64,000 nt of DNA from Vanilla planifolia (GCA_023846275.1 CM043875.1:26917470-26981469); one strand, 5' to 3'; positions 23,349 through 36,802 are shown, numbered from the stretch's first letter. Notes: generated by a model not told the origin, from the letters alone. Numbers and translations are program-made.

Positions 23349-25579
23349 TGTCAAGCCCCCACCGACATCTAATACCATTATGTCACAAAGTTATCATCAG
23401 AGTCGCCAAATACAGCATTTAAGTGAGGACAAATAAACAAACCAAAGGTGGGAACCCGACGGTAAGACAAACACTAACTCAAAATCCAAAGTATATATAT
23501 AAAGACATGTTTTTAAACATTTAATCACACTAAAATTTTCCCTCTCACACATCTCTTAGAAAGGGCTCTCCTGTAACAACATCATTCCCAGTTCTCGGTG
23601 TAGTGGTTTCATGACCTGTGATGTAAGCACTAAATGAGATTTTATAAATCTTAGTAGATAAATCCACATATTTAACCAAGAAAATAAAAGGCATAATAAA
23701 TACCATTAACAGTAAAGATGAATGTCATACATACATATAAGATAATGTCAAATGAAAGCCATAAAGAAATGCAAGTTCCTTATATTGTGCTTATTACCGG
23801 GCCCAATTCCCTTTGACGCATTATCCTCTGGATCCAATCATCAATGACTGTCCTATAGCCGGCATCCAACCAAGCACATAACACTAGGCAGATATCTGAT
23901 CCGAAGATCGATACCCTGCGATCCAACACGCTGAGCCTAGTGCCACCAGGCAGGTATGGTACCATATCCTGCGATCCAACACGCTGAGCCTGGTGTAATC
24001 ATCATGGAGTCATAGCACATAACACTAGGCAGATATCTGATCCGAAGATCGATACCCTGCGATCCCACACGCTGAGCCTAGTGGTGAGGATAATGTTCTC
24101 TAGGAATCCATTTTTTTTTTCTACAATTTCCAATCATGATTCCAAACAATTATGCCATATCAAAAGATATCTTTTTTTCCATATTGTTTCTTTCTTTTGA
24201 TTTCATTATCATACCATGTATTTTTTTTTTCCTTTTTCATGCAAATGCATAAGTAATCCATACCGTAATATTTCTTTCTTTTTATGCCATAAACATATGC
24301 AACAATCAAAATTCTATAACAGTAAGAAAAGCATGTAAAAACACATAATATCGTGCTACATCACAGGGTTAGGAAATTATTCTACATGAATTTGTTGTAC
24401 CAACTGTCTTACTCACTTCTGTTTCTTCTTGATGTCCTACAAGCCCGTAAAATACAAAAATAATTAATTTAAATATGCTTATTAGTCAAAATTGCTTTCT
24501 AAAAACTTTCCCAAACACACCCCAAAATAATCCCAAAAGATGGGCTTACGCGGCACTGAACCGCCCGCTGGACCGCGCGCGCACGTTCGGCGCTGGACCG
24601 CCTGCGTAGAAAAAGCTTTCTAAAAGCTTTTCCAAACGGCTTCTAAAATAAATCTGGCTTACGCGGGCGCTGGACCGCCCGCGCCCGATACTGGACCGCG
24701 CGAGCTTGGCGTTGGACCGGACGCTCGGCGCGCTGGACCGCGCGCTCGATGTGCTGGACCGCGCGCCTCGGCACTGGACCGGACGCTCGGCGCGCTGGAC
24801 CGCGCGCGCTTGGCGCTGGACCGCGAGCTCGACGTGCTGGACCGCGCGCCTCGGCATCCGGTTCAACAGCGTAACCCGGTCCAAAGCCTGGACCGGTTCA
24901 CGCCGCCCCCCCTCTCTCTCTCTCGAGTCCGGCGAAACCGAAATCTTTCGCCGGCGCTGGATCGGCCGTTTCATGTGCTGAATCGATCGAATCCGGCTCG
25001 GCTTCCGCCTCTCGGTCTCCCCCGCTCACCGGAAAAATTACATAACCCTAACGACGAATAAAAAATTATTTCTTACCTTACGGAAACCTTCGCCGGCCGT
25101 CACCGTCGCGTGCCGGAAATCCTCGCCGGCCGTTACTGTCGCGTCCAATGCTCACGGAATCCTCGTTGGACGTTAATGTAGCGTGCAGAAACTTCTTTAA
25201 GATGTTCTCCGAAATCTCGCCGTCGCACTCCGGCAAACTCTTCGCCGCCGTTTTTCGCAGAAGCGCTTTTCCAAACGCACCTGGGTCGGCCTTTTATAAA
25301 TGCGGTCGAAACCGATAAGCCCTCGGTTCGTGAACCACGTTTTTGCAGAAAACCCCTTCTAAATTTTATATTTGCAAATATATCCTCCGCCAATCGGATT
25401 TGAACTAAGCCGACATTTAAAAATTACAGATCTATCTTCTACGTTACAAATTTATCCCAAATCTTCAAAAATTCATAATTTATTCATTAGAGCTCCAAAA
25501 ATTACAAATTAAACATCGTTGGATTCGTCTCACAGAGCTCTTTCTATAAAAAATATAAGATAAAACTAGGGCTGTTACA
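23349..25579 (-). repeat. Left LTR (3' LTR) of the Ty3/gypsy element
   Basis: On the plus strand it begins TGTCAAGCCCCC and ends GGGCTGTTACA. It contains a duplicated block of about 110-130 bp (CACATAACACTAGGCAGATA at about 23,875 and 24,018) and a GC-rich region of GCTGGACCG repeats (24,545-24,860). It is near-identical to 29,073-31,302. Confidence 0.93.
24545..24860. repeat. GCTGGACCG-type short repeats inside the LTR
   Basis: The 9-mer GCTGGACCG recurs many times with variable CG-rich spacers (GCGCGC, CTCGGC, GAGCTTGGC). The same array is in the other LTR at about 30,270-30,585. It is a sharp GC island in an otherwise AT-rich window and is rich in CpG. Confidence 0.8.
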
Positions 25580-25600
25580 ATCTTCCCTCCTTACAAAAAT
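25580..25600 (-). other. Polypurine tract of the Ty3/gypsy element
   Basis: On the minus strand the purine run AAGGAGGGAAGATT lies directly before the 3' LTR. This is where plus-strand DNA synthesis is primed in this family. Confidence 0.75.
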
Positions 25601-27660
25601 TTCGTCCCGAAATTTAGAACAGTTCTGGATACCGACCGATCATATCTGTCTCTACTTCCCATGTAGCTTCTCTTTCTGTTTGACCGTGCCACAAGACTTT
25701 AACCAATCTGGTCTTACAGATAAGTGAGCTAACAACATCGTATTTCTTTGTATTTCAGATTCCAATTGCAATTTGTCCATCTCAAAGATCACTTGTCTTT
25801 CTTCTGGGATAGTAGTTAATAAACTATTAGCACTAGCCTTTCTACTGAGAGCATCTACCACCACATTTGCTTTACCTGGATGATATGTGATTTCCACATC
25901 ATAATCTTTAATAAATTCCAACCATCGTCTTTGCCTAAAATTTAATTCCTTTTGAGTGAAGATATATTTTAAGCTCTGATCATCAGTAAATATCATACAT
26001 TTAACTCCATATAAGTAATGTCTCCAAATTTTTAAAGCAAAAATGATAGCTGCTAGCTCCAAATCATGCACAGGATAATTCTTTTTATGTGCCTTAAGCT
26101 GTCTCTATGCGTATGCAATTACTTTGTGATGCTGCATCAGTACACAACCTAGCTCTTGCAACGAGGCATCACTGTATATATGATAATCTTCTGTGCCTTC
26201 TGGTAATGTTAGAATTGGGGCTGAAACCAATTTATTCTTCAATATTTGGAAGCTATCTTCACAAGCTGCATCCCATTCAAACTTTATTGCTTTTCGCATC
26301 AAATTTGTTAAGGGTGAGGCTATTTGGGAAAAGCCTTTCACAAACTTTCTGTAATACCCAGCCAAACCCAAGAAACTTCTAACTTCTGTTACTGTTGTAG
26401 GCCTTGGCCAATCTACAATGGCAGAAATCTTCTGAGGATCAACTGAGATTCCTTCTGCACTTACTACATGCCCCAAAAACAAGACCTTAGACAGCCAAAA
26501 TTCGCATTTAGAGAATTTAGCAAATAGCTGATTTTCTTTCAAAGTCTGCAATGTTAAATGTAGATGTGCAGCGTGTTCTTCTAGGGATTTAGAATATATC
26601 AATATATCATCAATGAAGATAATGATAAACTGATCTAAATATTTCTTGAACACGCGATTCATCAAATCCATAAAAGCTGCTGGTGCATTTGTCAGTCCAA
26701 AAGGTAGCACTAAAAATTCATAGTGCCCATACCTGGTCCTGAAAGCTGTTTTGGAAACATCTTCTGTCTTAATTTTCAGTTGATGATATCCAGATCTCAG
26801 GTCAATTTTTGAAAATATTGCTGCTCCTTGCAACTGATCAAATAGATCATCAATCCGCGGCAAAGGATATTTGTTCTTGATGGTGATTTTATTGATTTCT
26901 CGATAGTCCACGCACATACGAAGACTACCGTCCTTCTTTTTCACAAATAAGATAGGTGCTCCCCATGGGGAGAGACTTGGCCTAATAAATCCTTTGTCTA
27001 ATAATTCTTGTAGTTGCATTTTAACTTCTTGTAGTTCAGCAGGTGCCATACGATAAGGAGATTTTGAAATTGGCTCAGCACCAGGAATCAATTGAATTTC
27101 AAATTCAATTTCTCTATTTGGGGGTAACTCTGATAATTCCTCTGGGAAGACATTCAAATATTCTTTAACTATTGGTACTTCTAAGGGTTGATCAAATTGT
27201 CTATCCAAGTCCACAATGGAAACAAGACATCCAGCATATCCTTTCTTCAATAGTTTCTGAGCTTTGAGCATAGTTATGATAGGAATTTTTCTTCCTTGGC
27301 CAAAATAGATTATTTTATCTTCTCCTGGGATTGAGATTTCAATTCTCTTTTCATAACAATCTATTTTTACTTTATGTTCACACAACCAATCCATGCCAAG
27401 GATTATGTCAAATTCTGTCAGAGGTAAGATGTGTAGCAATACTGAGAATTGTTTTCCTCTGATGTCTATCTCATCTTCAATAAAATTTTCTATACTGATA
27501 CTATTTCCATCCGGCATTTTGACTACTAATAGATCTTTCATAGAGTGTAATATGGTATTTATTCGTCTTGATGCAGTGATGGATATAAAAGAATGTGATG
27601 CTCCACAATCAAAAAGTACAGAAACAGGTAAGTTGTGAAACACTAACACACCTATATAAT
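25600..27660 (-). mobile_element. Ty3/gypsy pol region (protease, reverse transcriptase, RNase H)
   Basis: The minus strand shows an aspartic protease ([10 protein letters not shown]), a reverse transcriptase ([32 protein letters not shown], and IDDILIYS in place of YxDD) and RNase H ([26 protein letters not shown]). A short C-terminal piece ([15 protein letters not shown]) is typical of the end of gypsy polyproteins. The region is treated as part of an inactive copy. Confidence 0.85.
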
Positions 27661-27710
27661 GATATCAATAGAGTGCATTAATGAATATAATAGAATACGA
27701 GGCTCCAAAA

Positions 27711-28920
27711 TCAAAGAGTATATATATAAAAAAAATTTTGTAACACGAGCATACCTGTAATAACATCAGTAGAGTGTGGAGCATCTTGCTGAGTGATCGA
27801 ATAAATACGTGCCTGACCTCCCCTTCCTGTTGCTCCACCTCTAACCACAGCACCTGAAGTCGTCGTAGATCCACGGCCTCTACCTCGACTTGCATCATCT
27901 CTAACTCCACTAGTGGAAGCACTGACAGATTTAAATTCTAACTTTGGACAATTCCGAGCAATATGCCCTGGTTCTTGGCAGTGGTAGCATTTGATTGGTC
28001 GGATCGAGTCTGATCTACATTCTCCCATATGCCATCTTCCACATTTCCCACATCTACTCACTCCATCTACACTCCAACTAGCTCTGCTAGTGCTCGGTTC
28101 ATATGGTCTGAACCTACTAGATCTTGAATGAGGGAAAGTTTCTACTCTTGAAAAACTAGAACTACCTCTTTTTCCTGTGAATATGAATTTAGACTTTAGA
28201 GGATCGAATCTTTTCTTTTCTTCTTCTTTACTAGTTGCCAGCAAACTGAGTTCCAGTTCAACCGTGCGGGCATGCTCCAGTAACTCCACATAGTTTGTTG
28301 TTCGAACTGCTACTAAAGCTGCCCGAATTTCGTCCCGTAGACTTCGTCGAAACATATAACATCTTTGTTCTTCAGGTGTTACTAACTGGGGCACATATTT
28401 AGCCAGGTGAGAGAATTTGATTTCATATGCAGTAACTGACAAGTTTCTTTGCCTGAGATTATTTAATTCCTCTCTCATTTTGGCTTTAATTGATAGAGGC
28501 ATGTACCATTGCTCAAATTCTTTTGTGAAGTCTTCCCAAGAAATGTCTTTCATTGGTCGGCTAGAAAATCGAAGTCGATGTCGAGAACTCCACCACAATC
28601 TAGCAGCATCTTTGAGTACCAAAATTGCCAAAGCCACTTTTCTATTATCTGGGCAAGATATCCCTTCAAAGATAATATTCATTTGTTCTAGCCAGTTTTC
28701 AGCAACCATAGGATCCTCTTCCCCAGCAAAAGAAGGAGGATGCATCCGCTGAAATTGGTCAACCACCAAATCAATAGATGCCTCTTCTCTGTGACTACTA
28801 GTGCTTCCAATGGATCATAACAAAGAGATTAAAGTTTGCGCTAATTCCTGCTGGGTATCTCCTTGTTGCTCTCTTTCTTTTCCCTTTTCCATATTTCCAG
28901 ATTCAGATCTTTCCATGATG
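27711..28920 (-). mobile_element. Ty3/gypsy gag region
   Basis: The minus strand encodes a retrotransposon gag domain (QFQRMHPPSFAGEEDPM, AENWLEQMNIIFEGI) followed by a basic linker and a CCHC zinc knuckle (CYHCQEPGHIARNC) that binds the element RNA. It precedes the protease part in the usual order. Confidence 0.85.
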
Positions 28921-29049
28921 TAAAGGATATTGCAATCCTACAAAACCATATAAGTTATTTAACAACTAATATCTATGTGAGAAATAACACTAAAGATGCA
29001 AATGCATATGCTGTGCTGGTGTCCTCACTCTCATTTCCCACCTATTGCT

Positions 29050-29072
29050 AAACCAAAGCTCTGATACCACCT
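29050..29072 (-). other. Primer binding site (initiator Met tRNA type)
   Basis: On the minus strand, two bases after the 5' LTR, the sequence is TGGTATCAGAGC, the usual complement of the 3' end of plant initiator methionine tRNA. Confidence 0.85.
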
Positions 29073-31302
29073 TGTCAAGCCCCCACCGACATCTAATACC
29101 ATTATGTCACAAAGTTATCATCAGAGTCGCCAAATACAGCATTTAAGTGAGGACAAATAAACAAACCAAAGGTGGGGACCCGACGGTAAGACAAATACTA
29201 ACTCAAAATCCAAAGTATATATATAAAGACATGTTTTTAAACATTTAATCACACTAAAATTTTCCCTCTCACACATCTCTTGGAAAGGGCTCTCCTGTAA
29301 CAACATCATTCCCAGTTCTCGGTGTAGTGGTTTCATGACCTGTGATGTAAGCACTAAATGAGATTTTATAAATCTTAGTAGATAAATCCACATATTTAAC
29401 CAAGAAAATAAAAGGCATAACAAATACCATTTAACAGTAAAGATGAATGTCATACATACATATAAGATAATACCAAATGAAAGCCATAAAGAAATGCAAG
29501 TTCCTTATATTGTGCTTATTACCGGGCCCAATTCCCTTTGACGCATTATCCTCTGGATCCAATCATCAATGACTGTCCTATAGCCGGCATCCAACCAAGC
29601 ACATAACACTAGGCAGATATCTGATCCGAAGATCGATACCCTGCGATCCAACACGCTGAGCCTAGTGCCACCAGGCAGGTATGGTACCATACCCTGCGAT
29701 CCAACACGCTGAGCCTGGTGTAATCATCATGGAGTCATAGCACATAACACTAGGCAGATATCTGATCCGAAGATCGATACGCTGCGATCCCACACGCTGA
29801 GCCTAGTGGTGAGGATAATGTTCTCTGGGAATCCATTTTTTTTTTCTACAATTTCCAATCATGATTCCAAACAATTATGCCATATCAAAAGATATCTTTT
29901 TTTCCATATTGTTTCTTTCTTTTGATTTCATTATCATACCATGTATTTTTTTTTTCCTTTTTCATGCAAATGCATAAGTAATCCATACCGTAATATTTCT
30001 TTCTTTTTATGCCATAAACATATGCAACAATCAAAATTCTATAACAGTAAGAAAAGCATGTAAAAACACATAATATCGTGCTACATCACAGGGTTAGGAA
30101 ATTATTCTACATGAATTTGCTGTACCAACTGTCTTACTCACTTCTGTTTCTTCTTGATGTCCTACAAGCCCGTAAAATACAAAAATAATTAATTTAAATA
30201 TGCTTATTAGTCAAAATTGCTTTCTAAAAACTTTCCCAAACACACCCCAAAATAATCCCAAAAGATGGGCTTACGCGGCATTGAACCGCCCGCTGGACCG
30301 CGCGCGCACGTTCGGCGCTGGACCGCCTGCGCAGAAAAAGCTTTCTAAAAAATTTTCCAAACGGCTTCTAAAATAAATCTGGCTTACGCGGGCGCTGGAC
30401 CGCCCGCGCCCGACACTGGACCGCGCGAGCTTGGCGCTGGACCGGACGCTCGGCGCGCTGGACCGCGCGCTCGACGTGCTGGACCGCGCGCCTCGGCACT
30501 GGACCGGACGCTCGGCGCGCTGGACCGCGCGCGCTTGGCGCTGGACCGCGAGCTCGACGTGCTGGACCGCGCGCCTCGGCATCCGGTTCAACAGCGTAAC
30601 CCGGTCCAAAGCCTGGACCGGTTCACGCCGCCCCCCCTCTCTCTCTCGAGTCCGGCGAAACCGAAATCTTTCGTCGGCGCTGGATCGGCCGTTTCATGTG
30701 CTGAATCGATCGAATCCGGCTCGGCTTCCGCCTCTCGGTCTCTCCCGCTCACCGGAAAAATTACATAACCCTAACGACGAATAAAAAATTATTTCTTACC
30801 TTACGGAAACCTTCGCCGGCCGTCACCGTCGCGTGCCGGAAATCCTCGCCGGCCGTTACTGTCGCGTCCAATGCTCACGGAATCCTCGTTGGACGTTAAT
30901 GTAGCGTGCAGAAACTTCTTTAAGATGTTCTCCGAAATCTCGCCGTCGCACTCCGGCAAACTCTTCGCCGCCGTTTTTCGCAGAAGCGCTTTTCCAAACG
31001 CACCTGGGTCGGCCTTTTATAAATGCGGTCGAAACCGATAAGCCCTCGGTTCGTGAACCACGTTTTTGCAGAAAACCCCTTCTAAATTTTATATTTGCAA
31101 ATATATCCTCCGCCAATCGGATTTGAACTAAGCCGACATTTAAAAATTACAGATCTATCTTCTACGTTACAAATTTATCCCAAATCTTCAAAAATTCATA
31201 ATTTATTCATTAGAGCTCCGAAAATTACAAATTAAACATCGTTGGATTCGTCTCACAGAGCTCTTTCTATAAAAAATATAAGATGAAACTAGGGCTGTTA
31301 CA
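29073..31302 (-). repeat. Right LTR (5' LTR) of the Ty3/gypsy element
   Basis: It has the same ends and internal repeats as the left LTR, with about 20 differences by eye. On the minus strand it is the 5' LTR and should carry the element promoter; no clear promoter motif was settled. Confidence 0.93.
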
Positions 31303-31307
31303 AAATA
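31303..31307. repeat. Target-site duplication, right copy (AAATA)
   Basis: AAATA directly follows the right LTR and matches 23,344-23,348. Confidence 0.85.
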
Positions 31308-34300
31308 CATAAGAAAAAGACGTTTGATGCTAATGTACAAAAACGTGTAGACACTAAAATACAAATAAATACATAAGATAGCTAAATAAACACATAATAC
31401 TAATGTTTACCAAATGGATACTAGTTCATGCTATTACCTAAATAAGAAATTGATTATTTGTTATTTTTATTGATTATCCAATCTTTTTTTAATTATCACT
31501 TGTGAGAGTGTTAAGTCATCCTTGTGTTTGAGTCAAGTCTTAAATATTTAGTATTTTATTCTATAAAATTTTTTAGTGTGAAATAAGTTTATATGAAAAA
31601 AATAAATCATGTACTTTGAAAATGGTGAACTACTGATCTTCAAAGCCCATTAAGTGTTTAACATGCTTCAAGAATTGAAGACATGTGTGTCATTTTTATA
31701 AGTTTTTCTTTTACTATAAAATAGCATATTAGCCTATTAATTTTAAGACAATCTGATTTTGTATTAATTTCAAATCAAATTTAGCTCCAATTATTCGACC
31801 ATCTTCTTGATTTAGTAAATGAATAGGATTCCATTTTTTGAATCCCATAACAATTTTTTTGGTTCAATCCAATTCTTTGTTAGATTGTTGGCTAAATATT
31901 GATTAATTTTTTTAAAAAATAATTTTATTAAATTTTTATAACTAAAAATAGAAAATAAAAAATATTTCTACCACTTCTTAACTTGGCTTGACAAGCCCGA
32001 GCGGGCACTCGCGAGCCTCAGATAAGAAAAGAGTTTGAAACAAATCCCGTCAACTTGTTCTAGCTCATGAAAAATTCCTGAACCGGATGTGGTAAGGCAT
32101 TGGATTGAGCTGGGCAATGCTCAAACAAAATATATATCTAGGTTGGGATACATCTATGCATATTACAAGTACGCCTAGGTGATGAAATCTCTAGTGCATA
32201 AGGAGGGCCACCCCCAATTAGGCTCAAATATTACTCCCACATGAATTATTATAAAAGCCAAATATTTTTCCTTCCCTGACATATGAAACTATTCCTTGTG
32301 TTGGATTGTTTCCAAAATCGAGAGCACTCAATGCTATTAGATTGTGCATTTTTGGGATCGCAAGACAGTGAGAGTGTGTAGCATTTCACGTCTAAAGCAT
32401 GCGATTGATTCTTGCTTGACATCCAACGATCATGATCTCATCCAACTTCAATGGACAACTTTCCTTGTGAAATATCTACTTTAATTGCATGGCTCCTCAT
32501 TATCATGTTTGAATCTTACGATCTAGATATAATCCTTCTTTATCATTGATGCATTGAACAATCTAGATCTCATCTAACTTGATTGAATGGCTCAGATCTA
32601 ATCCAGCTTGATCCAATCGTCCAGAACTCATATGCCTTTATGGTGTTTTATTGGACGATCAAAATCTCCACTGAGGAGATCCAACAGCTCGAGTCAATCC
32701 TGTATAATGGTTAAATGCCAATTTTTTTATATATGATATTACAACAACAATCTTAAAATATTTTCTCATTCGTTTGGAAAAAAGTGTTTTAAGCTATTTG
32801 GCATTAGCTTTTCAAACTGTTTTTCTTTATTTTTTAGTTACTAAGACAAAAATTTTTCTATCAATACCTAAAAATTGTGAATGAAATGACTAATAAATAT
32901 GAATAAGATTTTACATCTCAATGAAGGACTACATCATATTCTACTGGCATAAAATTTTCCTAAGTGGCACTTATGACTTATGAATACTTGAAATTTCAAA
33001 TTCTTTCAATTAACCATAATTCTTTCAAGCACTTATTTTTTTTAATTCTCTTCATAATTTTGAGTTGTTTATGGCTTTTTTATTTATCAACATAAATAAC
33101 AAATTTATTTATTTTTATCAAAAATCCATTTATTACTATATTTTTGTTTTTCTTTTGGGTTAGAAGACTCTAGATTTGTAAAAGCTTGAGTTTAGTTTGA
33201 TCTCATAAAAAACAAAGTTGGGGTTTAAGCTCATAAAAGCTCATGTTATAGTTGAACCCATATAACATGCTAAGTTGAAGGTGAATCATAGGAAAAAAAC
33301 TTCAAATATGTCAGAGATGAATAAAAAAACTTAAGTTGTTACTCTTTTTCTAGTAGAGTTTTTCTCAACCTTAGTTGGGAGTGGACATATATTATAAAAT
33401 TGATCAACTTATAGAATTTCACAACTTAGCGATTAAGCATTTAGTTTATGAATAAACCAATTTTATATGTAAGGAATGCATACCTAATTGACTAGTCGTA
33501 TGAAAATTATATTTTGAAAAGCTTTTATCGTACATAATGAATTCCTCCCCATTGTCTTAATGATTTATAAATACTATTATAGGTCTTTACAATCTAAAAA
33601 ACGTAAAAATGAATCCAAAAATATTATTCTTTTTTGCTTAACTTTCATATTTGATATTAATTATGTTTTAATAAAACATTGTCAATTAAGCATTTTAGTC
33701 AAGACAAAGCTTTCTAATTGAATTAATATATTCATTTTTGAGATGCATGACTTAAAGCATTTAGAGAAAAAATATCGTAAAATAAGAAAATGATTTTATT
33801 GTAAGGGGTCAATAGTGCATGTGTCTATGATAAGCACATTGGTTTGTAGTCAAGTTTGTGTTAACTTGAATTAGATGTGAGACGTCTGTGAGTTAGCTGG
33901 TTCAAGTGACAAGAAAGTCAAGGTTTTTTTGGCAAGTCGATGCTAGCTTAAGTTGAAAGTAAAATATAGGTTGATTGGTGGGTCATTGTGGGTTACAAGT
34001 TTCATAAACCTACAAGGGGTTCATAATAGATCAGCAAGTGGTGCAGGTTGCCCAAACTTATGAGAGACATGAAAGCCCTATGCATTAAAGCCATTTGTGA
34101 GAACCCATGAGCATACATGAGCTTGGAGGTGTAGGCTAAGTGGTGTGAGAAGTAGGATGGTGATGAAAAGGCTCAATGCATTATAGATAGGTTCCTAAAT
34201 CACAAAAAGTAATCTAGAAGAAACATTTGATGTCAAAATGCACTTTTGAGCTCAAATTTTCATTGACACATGAAAAGTAAATCCTTTAAACATTTGAAGT

Positions 34301-35200
34301 TGCTAGAGCATGTTTGACTAGATTTTATATTTTGAAAATCTTGAATATAACTTGTGTCATCACCAATTAGTTAAGAGTGGAAAAAACTTAGCTTTGATGA
34401 GTCAACATTTTCAAATAAACTCACGTATATCTTGAATGAGTCTATGTTAAATATATATTTTATACTTCTCTTATGATCCAAGTATCTTAAGTGCCCAATT
34501 TATCCTTCCAACTATTAAAATACCTGTGATAATTCTTGTTTCTGGTTAATATAGTTTTATTATCTAGTACCTTTTAAATTTACTCACTCTTCTTACCATA
34601 TAGACTTGTAGACACTTAAGTAATGGCTCACTCTAATGGGGTGTTGAAGTTGGCTCAAGTGACACAGTAGGAATATTAATTAGTAACATGTAAGGTAGCA
34701 TATCTAAGGCATTGAAGGTATCATTAATGTGGTAATCATCTAATAGCTTCACAATATGTGCATTTGGCCAAATCTTATTTAAGATATAAAATAATTTAGT
34801 GCCTCCTATATGTAACTTTCTCAAGGTTCTTAATAAGAATCTTTTGTACCTAATTTGAATTGCGATATAGTTTTCTTTCTATAATTCTTTGTCTTTAGTG
34901 TACATTGGAAAATCACTTATATTTCTCATTATTTAGTTTTATTTTGTTTTTAATATACTTACAAATTTCTTTTATATTTTGTGTAGACTTTTTTGTAGAC
35001 ACAAATGTGCATAATGGAATGAGTAATGAAATCATTCTTATAGATATATTAATTGAACTATTATAAGCATATTTGACACGTGAAAATAATAAATTCTAAT
35101 TTTTTATTTTTTTCTCTTACCAAACAACATAATAAATTTCATATACCTCAACTTGACACTTTGATCTAACCATTACTTGAGGGGCATATAAAAATTTTAA
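31308..35200. other. AT-rich intergenic DNA with imperfect repeats
   Basis: No gene is recognised. At about 32,415-32,700 the motif GATC(T/A)CATC(C/T)AACTT with CCAA(C/T)G(A/G)TC recurs four or five times at 30-60 bp spacing. This style is common in LTRs and leaders of plant retroelements, but no element could be delimited. Confidence 0.4.
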
Positions 35201-35209
35201 TTTTACCAA

Positions 35210-35580
35210 CATAAGATGCCAAAGAATTTTCTAATAGTATAAAATGAAATAAATATATCTGTTTATGACTATGGTTTTAGGTAACCTATAAATCTTAATG
35301 ATTTCATCATAGAATAGTCAAGCTACATGTGAGGTATCAAAAGTTTTAAAGCATTGTACGAATCTTTTTATTTTTGTAAATCGATTTACTATCACAAAAA
35401 TTGAGTCATAGATTCGAAGGGTGTTAAGTAGTATAAATACAAAACCTATAGAAAAATCCTCTCTTAGTCATGATGGTATTAGTAATAGGATATAAAATTT
35501 GATATTTTAGAGCATGGCAACAATACAAGTCCTACATTCAACAACTATTCTAGCGGTAAGACATTTTAGTCATAATAAAA
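35210..35580 (-). mobile_element. Ty3/gypsy integrase relic
   Basis: The minus-strand translation matches the gypsy integrase core: YDSIFVIVNRFTKIKRFV, then KTFDTSHVA and IIKIYRLPKTIV. It is heavily decayed (several breaks) and isolated: no LTRs or other parts were found around it. It is old compared with the element at 23,349-31,302. It abuts the left edge of segmental duplication copy B. Confidence 0.7.
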
Positions 35581-36751
35581 AAAACTTAACTTTAATGGTC
35601 ATGGTTATTTTATCTCATTCCAAAATCATCATCTCAACTTCCAACACGTGTTTTTGATACTATGAAATCTCTAAATAAAGATTGAGATATGCATAATTGC
35701 TTGTTACAAAATATGTAGCACTCATTGATCATATAATAATATATTACTTTGGTTGGATCAGTAATTTTTTACATATAAATGGGTCAAAAACTAGTGTAAC
35801 AAGGGTAAATTTCATGTAATGTTTCACAAAAGTGATTGAGACAAACAATATAGTAAGTAGATTTACTCATCTATTAAGGACATCAATAACTTTATTCTCT
35901 ATACTAGACCTTTGCTTGAAGATGAAGGTATATCTCTAAATAAACCTTTTTCACTTAACATGTTGTGGTTTTAATTTATTTATGAATTTAAGTATCTTAA
36001 AGTTTTATAGTTGAAGTATTTCATAAACTCTTAGGGTAAGATTTAATTCCTCCATTGCTTAAATGTTTAGATTATTAAATAAAATTACTTGCAGTTGATG
36101 AAATATTTCCAATGAGATTTATTCAAATTTTTACTAAAATATGAAGCTAGTCATTTCTCCTAATTAACAGCTCCTCTCATTCCTATGCCTGAGACATTAT
36201 TGGATAATTCAAAAATGATGAAAAAGTTTGAAAGTCAATAATATAGGTACTTTGATTATTTTGTCATTAATCTTTATCAAATGCTATATTATCTATATTT
36301 CTTCTTTCTCATACAATCAATTATAATGATAATAATGCTACTAAAAAACTTCAAAAAAAATTTTAGAAAATTTTTATACCATGGAAATTCCTAGTTATTG
36401 GTTAGTCAAATGTTGTCTTAGAGACTCTTTATAGAAACACTAAAGCTACTTGGAGGATGTTGATTCTAGTAATCTTAAAAATATAAATGGACCTTAAAAA
36501 ACTTAATTGATACTGATGTTGATGGAATATGAGATCGACACTTAGTAATTATTTAGTGGTGAGTGAAATGGATTGTGTGATGATCTTTCGCATCGCATCA
36601 CTTTTTTTAATTATTAAATTCTCATCTTTTAAATCGTTATATTCTTTTTCAAATTTTTATTATTTGAACAAGTAGAATGTCACATTTCTTTTGTTTGTTT
36701 TTGAATATTTAATTACATCGATATATTATGGCAACTATAACATTCCACACA

Positions 36752-36753
<2 letters not shown>

Positions 36754-36800
<47 letters not shown>
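36754..36800. repeat. (TA)n microsatellite, left of the plastid-derived block
   Basis: About 23 TA units. The matching position in copy A (about 15,690) has no such tract. Confidence 0.9.

Positions 36801-36802
<2 letters not shown>

Larger units (their letters stand above)
23349..31302 (-). mobile_element. Ty3/gypsy LTR retrotransposon, young but incomplete
   Basis: Two LTRs of about 2,230 bp (TG...CA) bound the element, with the 5-bp direct repeat AAATA on both sides. Read on the minus strand the order is 5' LTR, primer binding site, gag, protease, reverse transcriptase, RNase H, polypurine tract, 3' LTR. This order and the sequences fit the Del/Tekay-like group of chromoviruses, a tentative clade call. 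By eye the LTRs differ at about 20 of 2,230 positions (about 1%), mostly transitions, so insertion within roughly the last million years is likely. The set of parts is incomplete and there are about three to five breaks, so it is treated as an inactive copy. Confidence 0.93.

Noticed and set aside
23780-23965. 61-codon frame identical in both LTRs (also 29,505-29,690)
   Set aside because: It spans an LTR-internal duplication and has no recognisable protein features.
24546-25393. Several frames of 77-142 codons in the LTR (also at 30,271-31,116)
   Set aside because: They arise from the GCTGGACCG repeat and GC-rich LTR sequence on both strands; no domain and no conservation beyond DNA identity of the LTRs.
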